The position numbers and the translations under genes are program-made. Under the pieces are notes generated by a model that did not search any database, was not told where the DNA came from, and saw only the letters and a list, made by a program, of their open reading frames with translations. A stretch of 64,000 bases of DNA from Pyrocephalus nanus (taxonomy: Eukaryota; Chordata; Aves; Passeriformes; Tyrannidae): NCBI GenBank assembly GCA_038380795.1, contig CM076259.1, positions 70,337,741 to 70,401,740 of the forward strand, given 5' to 3'. Each line of letters starts with the position of its first letter. Within the stretch, counting starts at the first letter, position 1. This document shows, one piece after another, positions 12,267-23,500 of this stretch.

Positions 12267-15200
12267 GCAACCTGTTATGCAGAAGAGATATTGAGTGTCC
12301 TGTCCAGGTTCTAATAGAAAAGATTATATAACTGAAATTCTGACCTCATTAAAGTCAGGAAGTGAGTTATCGTTAATCCAGCTGGGAGAGGATTTAACTT
12401 CAGGTACTCAAAATAATGTTAGATCTAAAGGGCAGAGGGAAGATGATACTCAGCTTTAAACTAGACAGTGAATTTATATTCCTCTGATAGTGCTTGCTAC
12501 AAATTTTTATGCTACTTCAAGTTTGCTATTTCATGCTACTTCAAGTTTAAACACAGACACTGTTTAGCATATACATTTTGAGCTCTGAAAGGTAAAGGTT
12601 CAGAGTTGTTCCCACAAACATGACAGAGCAGGAGAAGGTATAAAGCAATACACTTAGGGTTTTTAGATCAATTGATTTTGTGAATGTTACCTCTCAGTCT
12701 GACAACCTACCCACTGGTTTCTTAGCGTCTCATTTTTTGAGTTATCAATGTTTACCTTTTACAATTTAGAGTTAAAAAAAAAAAAAGGTACACTCTTTCC
12801 TTCTCATTCTTCTGATCAACTGATTAAAATGGTTTATATGCTTCAGTTGATACTGTTCTAACTAAATGACTTCAGCTGACAAGGGAATGGCAGATACATC
12901 TGTGAGATATATCATCTGAGCATATCTTATAATTTTGGAATCAGTAGAGTCCTGAGGAATCCTCTAGCTGAGGAGTTGCCCTTTTCTGAGTTTTTGCCCA
13001 TTCCAAAGACCTGAAGCCTTCATTCCATAGCTACCAATCTACAGTGATCAGAAAAGCCAGACCCAAGGACTGCAGCTGCAACAGGATCAGTAGCAAAAGG
13101 TAGGTGCTCTAACCCATCTATTCTTCCATTAGAAGGTTCCCTTCCACTAGAACTAGGCATGTGTCTCTCCTGCAGTTGCTCCAAGAACAATCATTCAACA
13201 GAATAAATAAGGTACACCAAGCACCATTATTTACTAGGATACATTGTTGTTGCTCTTATGTCAAAGAGTTGCCTGGCCACTTTACTCCAATAGTCCAATA
13301 AATTTGGTTATGCTCATTTGCTGCCAAGGCAGCATTGTGCTCTCTCCTGTCTTCTCCGTGCCATGTTGACACTTTCAATCAGCCGTGAGAATAGTGGTCT
13401 TGCACACTGTAACAGAAGGCAATGGTTTAATTGAACAACAACAATCTCTCCTGTGCTTGCAAGGCTTTAGCTCTCAATACTAGACCTCTAATATGCCTTC
13501 CATCCAACTCTGTCATAAACTCCTGTTTTTCTTTCAAGATCATCTATAAATCTCTGTGTGTAGAAGGGGACATGCAGAATTCCCATCCCTTCCTGATGTT
13601 TTTCTTGAGAGTGACCATACCAGAGGACGCTGATATTGCACTTCTCTGTGATACTAATCTTATATCAGTCTTCAGGCATGCATAATCTACCAGAGATGCT
13701 AGTTCACTATGTTATCATGGCTAGGCTTCGCAAATGAAGATTTGAGAAGGGCTCTACCCATGCTTGCTACAATGATCCCAGTAAGAAAGGCACTTAAGCT
13801 AAAGTATCACTTAAATGTTATTTACTATGGCAAATACTAAAAAAAAAGAAGAGATAGTATGGATAATACTACTTTCTTTCAGATGCCGGGGATCCTAATT
13901 CCTACAGCATCAAACAGATCTCCAACAAACATCCAGCATGCCATGCAGATCACAACTCTAGGAACCTCACCCTATTTTGTTCCTCTGAGTTCTGTCAGGA
14001 TTTTCTTACAAGAAAATCAATAGTATTCATAATTTCTACTGTTGACACCTAAATAACATAAAACTGACGTATTTAATGGAAGTCTGAAAGGTCAATTCAG
14101 TCAAAGATGCTGTAGTCTATTTATTAGTACTCTTGTTTTTTAATTTATTTATTTTGTCTGTACAATTTATCTTTCAAATATTATGTATTAAACGTACATA
14201 TTAAAAATATGTATATTTATTTAGAGTATCTGCTGAATTCATCTATTCTGAAATATTCTCTATGTTTCCTAAAATGCCGCTCTTCATTCTGTTCTACCTT
14301 AATATTATAATTATATTTCTAACTCTTGAGATAAATGAACTCAGATAAGGTAGAGGTAGGAAATTCTTCCTTTGAAAGATTTTAACTACAAATTTGTGTT
14401 ATGTCTCCAATTCAGCTATACTATTCATTAGCTGATTCTTCCAAGAGAAGTCTGAATTTAGATACTTACGTTTTGGAAGGAGACAAAGAAGCAAATCCTT
14501 CCTGAGATGCCCCTAAAGTAGTACATACAGTATGTAATTATTGAAATTGAAAAAGTACACAGTAAATTTCAATTAAACAGTAAAAATATTGAACTATTTG
14601 TTAATTATTATTATTTATACTAGGCTACATACTGACTTTCAAGTGATCATTTGAAAGTGTATTTTGTAGTATAGTTGATCGTTGGAAACACTATATTTTA
14701 AGCACTGTCAAGGTCAATGTATTTACAATTATAATGTGTAAATTAACAAGATACCCCATAATGCAGAAACAAAGAAGACGATATAATAACTTAGGAGGAA
14801 AATTTCACTTGAAAAGTCAGGAGTGATGTCAGCTAGCAGAGATATATTAGCACTTTAAAAGCCTATGACCTAAGGAACTTTAAGCAGAAGAGACATAGGT
14901 TTTATGAGTTTATTTGAGGACATATCCCTAATTAAGAGCCATAAAAAATATGCTGTAGAAACTCAATTGTTCTTTAGCGCTCAGCTCTTCTAACATTAAA
15001 TGACACTCCAAAAAGTTAATGGTTTTCCATTAGTTGAAATAATGCTGTTTAACAGCTTAATGGCTAGAGCAGAATGCTCTAAATTAGGTAATCTATGTCC
15101 TCATCGCTATTCTGACACTTGCTGTGGTGAGGTTGAAAAGTCAACATCTCTCTGCAACTCCTCTTTTTTTCAAAATTGTAAATCAAAATTATATCAGTTT

Positions 15201-16087
15201 CTACATTTACTGTGATATTGACCTTGTCTAACTCTGCAAGTCAGATATCACTCAGTGCTCAGTTACTTTCTTAGAGTAAAACTCCTGCTTTTTAGTAGCT
15301 TGGATTGCACTTGCTCGATTTTAACTGAGATAACCTTGGGTTATTTGGCTCCTGGCAATATCGGACAATTAAAGAACTTTCATGTGAAGCAATAAATGTC
15401 ACTTGCAAAAATCTCTAAAAGTTATTGATGATTAAGGACTATTTCTACTTGCCCAACAGCTTTCTATTTCTGGGCTATGATACATGTACATTCATTACTT
15501 TCTCCGCTCCCAAACTTTTTTTCACTGTCTGCTCTTTTAGTTTATATAAATATCTCTCAGCCTCACAGGAATGTTCCTGGACTTTGCTACTCTGAGATTT
15601 GCTTTACAACTGTTACTAGGACGTTAATATTTATATCATCATGGAAATTATGATATAAATCATCAGCAAGGTCACTGCTGTGGGGTTTTTTTGTTGTTTG
15701 TTTGTTTTTCCCAGGAATTCTGCTGTAGGTTTTAGTAGTTAAAAATATTATCACATCATGAACTGCACATAAAAGCTCATTCTTTATATTACTTGGACCT
15801 GTTATTTTTTATTATATCATTGTGGTGAGGGTCAGCCAATAGAATGCTGAAACGGTACTGGAAATATGATTCACTAACCCATTTGGCATCACCTCTTTGG
15901 ACACGTTGCTCTGTTATTCTATGGACATAGTTTTGTGTGCTATTATTCAATATACATTTATACAATATTTGATTCAATAGGAATCTCAACTTTGATAGCC
16001 TTGTGTTATGATACTAGTAATGACAGTAAATCTCAGTGCCTTTTGAAGTATGCCATACTTGAAAGAAATGAGAAATCCTGCTTACCG
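12267..16087. other. A/T-rich non-coding sequence
   Basis: No gene or dispersed repeat recognised. It includes a 16-bp direct repeat (12509-12524 and 12533-12548), an A/T-rich stretch (14130-14230), a less eroded stretch with ATTA-type homeodomain words at 14930-15420 that could be a conserved non-coding element, and a perfect 11-bp hairpin at 15629-15660. Confidence 0.45.
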
Positions 16088-16626
16088 TGTGATGAGTCTG
16101 ATTGGGATGGAGTTAATTTTCTTCAAAGCAACATGGATTTATGACTAAACCAATATTGACAACACACAGTGTTTGGCTGTTACCAAACAGTGGTTGCACA
16201 GCACCAAGGCTCTCTCTTTTGCTCACTCTGCTCCCCTTCTTCCCTCTTAGTGATTAGCTGAAAGATCACAAGAAGCTGGGAATGGACACAGCTGGAATAG
16301 CTGACCAGCACTGACGTAAGGATTATTCCATAATATATGATGTGCTCAGCAATAAAAGCTCAAGGAAAGGAGGAGGGAGGGAAACATTCACCACTGTGAT
16401 GTTTGACTTCCTAAGTAACCATTAGTCATGCTTTCCCAGAAATGGATATCTGTATGCTGACAGGAAGTAGCAAATGAATTCCCTATCAAAGCTTTTTTTC
16501 CCACCTACTGAACACTGAAATCCTCAAAGCTTCTCACCTTCCTTCAGTGGCTCCATATCCCATGAGAGAAGAATGAATGAGCAGCTGTGTGGGTGCTTGA
16601 CTGTTAGTCAGGTTCAACCTACTACA
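16088..16626 (+). mobile_element. ERVL-type solo LTR
   Basis: An almost full-length LTR on the + strand. It begins TGTGATG, then GATTGGGATGGAGTTAATTT. It contains a TATA-region-like segment with TATGATGTGCTCAG (16338-16351). Further on is the PolII-LTR stretch GACTTCCTAAGTAACCATTA, and it ends with GGTTCAACCTACTACA, a variant of the GGTTAAACCAC end of the bird ERVL LTR. No retroviral genes flank it, so it is a solo LTR. Flanking 5-mers (TACCG, TAGTC) do not match, so the target duplication has decayed or the ends are slightly misplaced. Confidence 0.85.
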
Positions 16627-17588
16627 TAGTCATAAATCTGCTTTTACTGCTAAATGCAAAGACAATCAATTTATATCCCCTTTAATAAAAAAGTGAAAGA
16701 TTTGATCAAAAATTATAACATTAAGAAGAAAGTTATTTTTTTCAGATAAAGGAGTTTTAATAAGACTAAATTAAATTTCTAACAGTTGAGGGAATAATTA
16801 TGACTTTTTTTTCTTCATTAAATTTGACACTATGTCTGAGCAACTGCACCCAACAAATCAGAAATTAGTCATAATTTGATTTTGCTTCACTAGAATAAAT
16901 ACAGTCCAGGTCAAGTAAGGCTTTACTTGAAATGTATATTTATATATATTTATGAAAAGAATGATTAAATATCTTTGACTTTTAAGAAATTTCATAAAAT
17001 TGTTATATTCAGTATAAAAAATAAAGACATAGAAAACTAAAATACAAATATTCAAAATGTTTAAACTATCAGGATGTCTCCAGATAGAAGTACATGTTTA
17101 TATTAAAAAAAAAAAAAAAAAAAAAGCTGACTGACTTGAACTTTTCAATTCCTTGAATTAAAACTACTTGTAAAGTTCGCAATATGATACTTTACTATAT
17201 TGGTATTCAGGCATATTGGATGAGACATTGTAGTAAATAGAATGCTTGGTTTATTTCCATTCCTGAAGCCAAATTTCACTTAGCTGTGCTCAAAAATTTG
17301 AATTTATTTGAATGTAAAATCTAGAAGACTGACAACTCTCACACAAGTCCTTGTTTTTATTTTTACCTCTTTCAAAGTCCAGTGCAAATGGACAATTTAC
17401 TCAGGTTTTGTGATGGTGCAGGTAGTCTCTTGGTTATCAAGGGAAAAAATATCCATCCAGTTAAAGGACAACTTTTATGCAGAAATTTATCTCATGCCAT
17501 ACTTTATTGCAATACTTCTTTGTAATAGTGTTTTTTTTCAGTGACATTATTAAGTGAACTGAACTTATCAGATGCAAAAAATAATATC
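16627..17588. other. A/T-rich spacer between two oppositely oriented LTRs
   Basis: A/T-rich sequence with a pure run of 21 A at 17105-17125. No gene or repeat family seen apart from that run. Confidence 0.5.
17105..17125. repeat. Poly(A) run
   Basis: 21 consecutive A. No retrogene-like body is recognisable upstream of it. Confidence 0.9.
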
Positions 17589-17955
17589 ATAGTGGTTTAA
17601 CCCTAGCTGACAACTAAGCTCCACCCAGTCGCTTACTCCCATGCCACAACAGCAGGATGGAAGAGAGAAATAGAAGCATTAAAATGGGAAAACTCACGGG
17701 TTGAGCCAAAAACAAAGGAAAAGCCATGCACACATGAAAAGCAATAGAAGGAATTCATTCACTACTTCCCATCTGCAGGTAGTTCTACCACCTCCAGGAA
17801 ATCAGAGCTCCATCATGTGTAATAATTACTTACGAAAACAAATGGCATCACTCTGAATGACCTTTCCCATGTATGTTTCCAGCACAAATCCAAAACATAG
17901 CCCCGTACTAGTTACTATGAAGAAAACTAACTTTATCCTAGCCAAAACCAGCACA
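17589..17955 (-). mobile_element. ERVL-type solo LTR with core deletion, minus strand
   Basis: Reading + it opens with AGTGGTTTAACCCTAGCTG, the inverted form of the ERVL LTR 3' end. It continues through CAAAAACAAAGGAAAAGCCA (17707-17726) and CATCACTCTGAATGACC. It ends with AAAACTAACTTTATCCTAG and CCAAAACCAGCACA, the inverted LTR 5' end. Compared with the copies at 16088 and 30868, sequence between about 17862 and 17880 is missing, which takes out most of the U3-to-TATA core. It is therefore unlikely to retain promoter activity. Confidence 0.85.
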
Positions 17956-18931
17956 AATACTTTCAGTAATTAAAGCTGCATATCTGCATCTTTGGATTCT
18001 TAAAGGTGTGTGGGGGGGAATCCATTATGTTTTGAATAGAGTAAGTAGACCATATATATCATAGAATGTGAATAGCAAAATTTCATCCCATCCTGTCACA
18101 AAAATAGTGGAAATATTGGGCAATAGTGGAAAATGGGCAATAACTTATCAGTTATATTAAATATAACTTAGAAGCTTTTAAATTCATCTCTATTTCAGGA
18201 GATGTTCTCTGGCTCACTTTTTATACCACTTTTAAAAAGAACTTGCACATATAAAAAGAGCACACAATTCCATATCTCAGAAGAAATTTTATTACCAGCT
18301 CTCCAGTAATTTATTTTAATGAATGTTAGAATTAAACAAAATATGAAACACCTTCCAAATATGTCAAATGTTTCAATAACCTTACTGATCTGAGCAGTAG
18401 GAGCCTATCTTTGTTTCTGTAATCTTAGACCTTTACAGATGCTTTAAAAACACCTCAAAATTTCTTGGTCTGGAATACTTAGAAGAAAGTGAATAACTCG
18501 TAAACACTTAAGATCATCATCATAATTTACTTTACAGTATTTTTAAATTTCTCACAAATTTCCTCCATCATGGCATTAGCTGACTTACTTTTCATGGAGA
18601 TAGTCCTAACTGTTGAGTTCTATACTGGGTTCTTATAAAAAATAAAAAATAAAAGTACTATATTAATTTTTTTGAAATATATTTATGTTGAATAAGATTT
18701 GGGGGAGTTGTGGGTTCCCCCTCCCCCCTTTTTAATTCTCCATAGGTTTTTCTGAACATCCATTTAAAGATGTTTTATTACAATTTTTACACTTTTTTTT
18801 GAGCTTCATTTTTCAGTACTGTTTTCTGCTGTGCTTACCAGGTACATTTGTTGTCTTCTGCTGCTTGAATTAAGTCTTCCAAAATTATTTTGAACATCCT
18901 GTTTTGTTTAAATTCCCCACATCTATCCTTC
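17956..18931. other. A/T-rich non-coding sequence
   Basis: No gene or dispersed repeat seen. It contains a short G-run/C-run inverted pair (18701-18707 with 18721-18727). Confidence 0.5.
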
Positions 18932-19537
18932 TGTCCTGGTTTCAGGTGGGACAAAGTAAATTTTCTCCCCACTTGGTGATATAGTGGATTTAGGATCAGA
19001 ATAATTTTGATAACACATTGATATTTGAGCTGTTGCTAGGTAGTGCTTATTCTAAATCAAGGACTTTTCAGCTTCCCATGCTCTGCCAGTGAGCAGGTGC
19101 CCAAGAAGCTGTGAGAAAGCACAGCCAGGACAGTTGTCTTGAACTGACCAAAGGGATATTCCATACTACAGAACATCAAGTACAGTATGTAAACTGGGAA
19201 TAGTTGGCCAGGACAGACTGATTGCTGCTTTTGGATACGCTAGGCATTAATCAGCAGGAGGTGAGCAATTGCAGTGAATTTCACTGTTCTTTTTCCCCTT
19301 GGATATAATTTCTCTCTGGTTTTGTGGTTTCCTTTTTCAATAAAATTATTGGCATTGTATTATTATGTATGATTATGTGTATTAGCATTATTTTCTACCT
19401 AATTTCAATTATTAAACTGTTCTTATCTTAACCCATGGGTTTTACCTTTTCTTCTTTCTCTTTCTCAGCCTACTGGGGAGGAAAATAAGCATGTGTCTGT
19501 GGGGTACTTAGTTTCTAGCTGGGGTTAAACCATGTCA
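18932..19537 (+). mobile_element. ERVL-type solo LTR, full length
   Basis: This LTR of about 606 bp starts TGTCCTGGTTTCAGGTGGGA and ends GGTTAAACCATGTCA. Inside are the conserved GACCAAAGGGATATTCCATA box (19147-19166), a TATA-like ACAGTATGTAAACTGGGA segment (19182-19199), GTGAGCAATTG, and a U5 with ATTAAACTGTTCTTATCTTA followed by ACCCATGGGTTTT. Flanks are CCTTC on the left and TCTTT on the right. They differ by two C/T changes, compatible with a decayed 5-bp target duplication. No internal viral sequence is present. Confidence 0.92.
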
Positions 19538-21275
19538 TCTTTATACTGGATTCATTGGTTGATTGCATTCATGGATATATCTTAAGTCTATGAGAATTTT
19601 GACAGTGTATGGGTATGGCTATACATCTATGCATTTGTCTAACTAGCTCACATTTGTTTATTTGTTCAAAGCAGGTTAATTTTTTTTTGCTTGCAGAAAG
19701 GTATTTGGGTTGCTAATTTATCTGCTTTATGAGATGGTACCCTGTAGAATGAACACACATTTGCCAAAGGTTGATATTTATGTTTATAGGCTCAATTTTA
19801 GTGCATTGACAGGTAAGTCTGATGTGAGAGATTTTAGATGAACAAGACACCAATTAAAATCTCCATTCTGCTAGCTTGTGTACAAACACAAAATAGTCAA
19901 TTGCGTCCACACTTACAGATTTTATCTAAATAGATTCATTTAAAAGAGCAAGAGCTGACAATATAAATTCTGTTTCATAGATGAACAACTGAATCACTGG
20001 AAAAAAGGCCTGATCCCTAATTAGCATGTAGTTTAATACCCAGTAAGAAAACCCAAACCTTGTTTTAGAAAAATTGAATCAACCATGGGGTAGATGGGAA
20101 AAATGACAGCATTATGTCAGCTGACAAAACAATGGAACACAGGTTTATGTTAACTTTCTAAAGCTTATAAAAGCTGATTGCTAAGCTAAATTAAACAGGA
20201 GATCATAAATATAATAATTTACAGTTAATTGAAATAATAAAGAGCCTATTATTATTTGTATTTAGGCTATGGTGAAATATTCTAGCAAGTTACTCAGTAA
20301 TTGTCATTTACTGTGTTTCTTGAACATTTTTCTGAATCCTCTGTCACTATCTCAATTGTCTATTGGACAATTTGTAATAACATTCTTGAGGCTATGAAAG
20401 AAGAAAAGCACTGTCTAAATACTAAATTAATAAAGAAAATCTGTCTTTCTTTCTGGAACAGAAAGATAAGTCCACATGTGAGACTGAAATATTCTCTTTA
20501 GTTTAGGTTTGATTTAGATACACAGAAACTGCCAATGTTCATTTAAAGTCCTAAGTTAGTGGCATAGAATTTTCAAAGTCTCTGAAGAATGAGGTCATAA
20601 TTTCACTTTATTTCACTGATATTTCAATTTTCAAAAAGTGGAAATTATAGCCTTTCACCAGTCAAAAATAACTGTATCCTGAGATATCTCAAATACTATT
20701 CTTTGCTAGTCTATTAAAAGTGCTAAATATGGAAATATAGATGTTAGTAGTGGTTACTGTTAGGCATAAGAATAGTCACACTGCGCCTTTACTGGCCACT
20801 TGTTAGCATACAGTTTGGAATTTTTCATAATTTTCTATGACAGAAAATTTTATATAAATGTGAAGTTACAAGTAATTCAAGTGTTCTTATAAAGAAACTG
20901 TAAATACATATTCTCTGCAGAAATGGATCTTCACCTTGGCAGAAGTATAGGTTAAGAAAAAGAATTTTTCAGTCCTGAATATGCATTTGCTTTTTTTTTG
21001 TTTTCTTAATTAATGGGTTATTTTTCTGACGTGACAAACATTCCCATCAAAATATTTGTTTCGGGTTTTTTATAGGAGAAAAAAAAATCCCTTAGAATGC
21101 ATTTTTATTCTAATTTAGGGAATCAGAATGAAAAGCATTTTGTGCACAGATATTTTTCAAACAAATTATACTTCACACTGAAAAAATATTACTGTGACAA
21201 AATGTATTTTCACCTGTATTAACAAGGAAAATCAATAATAGAATAAAAAAAAATCACACTAGAAAGCTTTTTACA
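19538..21275. other. A/T-rich non-coding sequence
   Basis: No gene or classifiable repeat seen. The 20140-20290 stretch is rich in ATTA/TAAT words and could be regulatory, but only cross-species alignment would tell. Confidence 0.45.
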
Positions 21276-21540
21276 GAATCACAGGATAGCTCAGCTCAGA
21301 AAGGAATTCTTGAGATCATCTAGTCTGTGTAGCAAGGCCAGCTAGAGGAGATCACTCATTTGAGTTTTTAATGTTTCTAAGGATGGAGACTCGGCAAACT
21401 CTCTGTGAAACCTGCTCCACAATTTGTTCGCCTCCACAGTAAAAACATTTTTTCTTATGCTAACACAGATTTTCTGCCCAGTGACTCCCATTATGTTTGC
21501 CCTTGGCCACTAGGTGCCCACCAAGCTAATCTTACCTCCA
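21276..21540 (-). repeat. CR1 LINE, 3' end, minus strand
   Basis: Reading + it starts with the inverted tail (AGAATCACAGGATAGCTCAG) and then GATCATCTAGTCTGTG, GATGGAGACTCGGCAAACTC and CTGTGAAACCTGCTCCACAA, which are the inverted CR1 3' boxes. It runs directly into an LTR. The junction is uncertain (somewhere in 21484-21545) because both families can be aligned there. Confidence 0.88.
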
Positions 21541-22523
21541 TCAATAGGACAAGAGGAAGAAATATGATAAAAGGCTTTTGGGTCAAGATAAGAACAGGGA
21601 TGTCACTGACCAATTACCATCACTGGCAAACCAGACTCCACTTTGGAAAAATAATTTTAGTTATTGCTAATTACTAGTAACAGAATAGGAGAGTGAGAAA
21701 TAAACTAAAGACTCATTTTCTCCACTTCTCCCTTTTCTCCCTTCTAGTCCACTCCACTCTTGACTCTTCTACCTCCTGAACTCTGAGAGTCACAGGGGGA
21801 TGTGGTAGTGGGGTTGCAGTCAGTTCATGACGTGGTTTCCACTGTTCCTTATTCCTCACACTCTTCCATTCACCACTACGGAATTCCTCCCATGGGATAC
21901 AGCTTTTCATGAATTTCTCTAACATAGGTCCTCCCCATGGGCTGCAGTTCTTCAAGAACCACTTGATCAAGGATCCTTTCTGCAGGGGACATCTTCAGGA
22001 ACTGACTGCTCCAGCATGAGTTCCTCTTCACAAGCCATACTTCCTGCCAAGAGACAGTTCTGGAGTAGAGTCTCCATGGGCTACAGCTTTTTTTCACAGC
22101 ATATTCTTCTCCAGCATGGGGTCCACAAGCTGCAGTGTAGATATCTGTTCCAGTGTGGTGCTCTTTGGGTTTCAAGGGACTCTCTTCTGTGGTTCCCAGA
22201 TTACCTCCTCTTCCTCTTTCTCAAAAGACACTGTTGTCTGCAGGACTGTTTCTCTCACATTTTCTTACTCCTCTCTCCCAGCTGTTGCTGCTCAGTGTCT
22301 TTTATCTTTTCTTAAATTTTTTATCGCAGAGGTACTGCTAACATCGCTTACTCGTTCAGCTTTGACCAGTGGCAGGTCCATCTTGGAGCCAACAGAACTA
22401 GCTCTGTCTACCATGGGGGCAGCCCCTGGTGTCTTCTCACAAGACAAAAGTAGATCTTCATGTCCCTTATCAGTCTCACCTTCCACCTGTAACCTCCACC
22501 TTCTGCCCATATAACCCAGAAGT
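21541..22523 (-). mobile_element. Long endogenous-retrovirus LTR with internal repeats, minus strand
   Basis: An LTR of about 1 kb, read from 22523 down to 21541. Features known from the bird family are present in inverted form: the GGCTTTTGGGTCAAGATAAG stretch (21572-21591), CACTGACCAATTACCATCAC, a central array of CATGGG-type units at 21891, 21936, 22015 (CATGAG), 22075 and 22115, then GTTTCTCTCACATTTTCTTA, CTCCTCTCTCCCAGCTG and GGAGCCAACAGAACTAG near 22386. The 5' end on - is close to 22523. Short open frames up to 132 codons lie in the array and reflect its repeat structure, not genes. The family is recognised from general knowledge; no database name is given. Confidence 0.82.
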
Positions 22524-23040
22524 TCCATTTAAGCAAAGCCCTAGATACCAATTTCCTGCCTGAGGTATGTTGTAAAATTGTTCCTTTACACCAAACCATA
22601 AATTTTTTTTTTTTTTTTTGCCTGATGATGGACCTTGTTGATTCAGATCCTGACCTGTGGACTGAATTACAAGATAAATCTTGAAACTATATCATCATTA
22701 CAGCTCTGTCTAGTGCTCTCTGGACTACGTGTGACACTGGTTACCCACAGCAGATCAGTTTCTTACCTTTGGATGCACTTCCTGTCTTGACATCATGGTT
22801 AGCTCCTTACCACAAACTTGTCCAATGATCTACAATGATCTCTTGGCTGAATCTGGCTATCATCTCTGTGTCTGCTGTGCTCATCTTAATGAGCACAGTG
22901 GAACAGATCATGGTCTAGTAAGGCTTCTGCCTTGCCAATCATATTATAGGTCTGGGCTATCACTTCACTGTCCCATAGGGAGATGTCAGCCCTTGCTGCT
23001 TCCTGACACCATGTCTCACTGAATGGCAGTAAAACCACCT
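22524..23040. other. Unclassified repeat-like segment
   Basis: This segment lies between an LTR and a CR1. It has a 17-T run at 22603-22619 and then moderately G+C-rich sequence with the texture of bird retroviral LTR or leader DNA (e.g. GATGGACCTTGTTGATTCAG, GACACCATGTCTCACTG). A perfect 10-bp hairpin sits at 22875-22898. I cannot place it in a family; no coding frame convinces. Confidence 0.4.
22603..22619. repeat. Poly(T) run
   Basis: 17 consecutive T just beyond the LTR end. It could be the inverted A-rich end of an element or simple slippage. Confidence 0.9.
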
Positions 23041-23500
23041 GATCTGTCAACCACTCCTCCCAGTACTGTCTACAAATTTGCTGAGGGTACCCACTCTGTC
23101 CCATCATTCCCTTCACTAATTATGATCTTAAATAGTATCGGCCTGTGTCAACCCGTGGAGTAAATGATTAGTGGACTTTGTGCCACTTGTCCCAAACCTT
23201 CTGAACTCATCAGTCAGTTTTCAATCATCCTCACTGTCAACTTACCTAGTCCATACTTCATTGGTTTGTTTAGGAGGATGTTATGGGAGAATTCAAAGAG
23301 AGAAAATCAACTGGTGTCTTACCCACTGACCTAGTCAACTAATTGTAGATTATCAGGCTGATCAGGAAGGTTTTCCCTTTTGAATGTTCATACTGACTAC
23401 TGTTCACTCTCTTGTCCTTCATATATTTTGAAATGATTTCTAGGATGATTTGCTCCATCACCTTCATAGGGGTCAAGGTGAAGCCAGCCACCTTGTAGAT
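23041..23500 (-). repeat. CR1 LINE, internal ORF2 fragment, minus strand
   Basis: Inverted CR1 ORF2 sequence downstream of the reverse-transcriptase catalytic box. CAAATTTGCTGAGGGTACCC is the inverted CR1 stretch around that box. CACTGACCTAGTCAACTAATTG, CAGGCTGATCAGGAAGG (inverted 'LTNL' region) and GATGATTTGCTCCATCACCT follow in the CR1 order. It is much degraded, more so than the neighbouring copy at 24633-26900 that covers the same region, so it is a separate, older insertion. Confidence 0.72.

Noticed and set aside
17105..17125. Poly(A) run as the tail of a processed pseudogene
   Set aside because: No mRNA-like body, polyadenylation signal in position, or target duplication could be found around it.
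22116..22514. 132-codon + frame
   Set aside because: It falls inside the long LTR, antisense to it. The open frame follows from the repeat array and T/C-rich composition.
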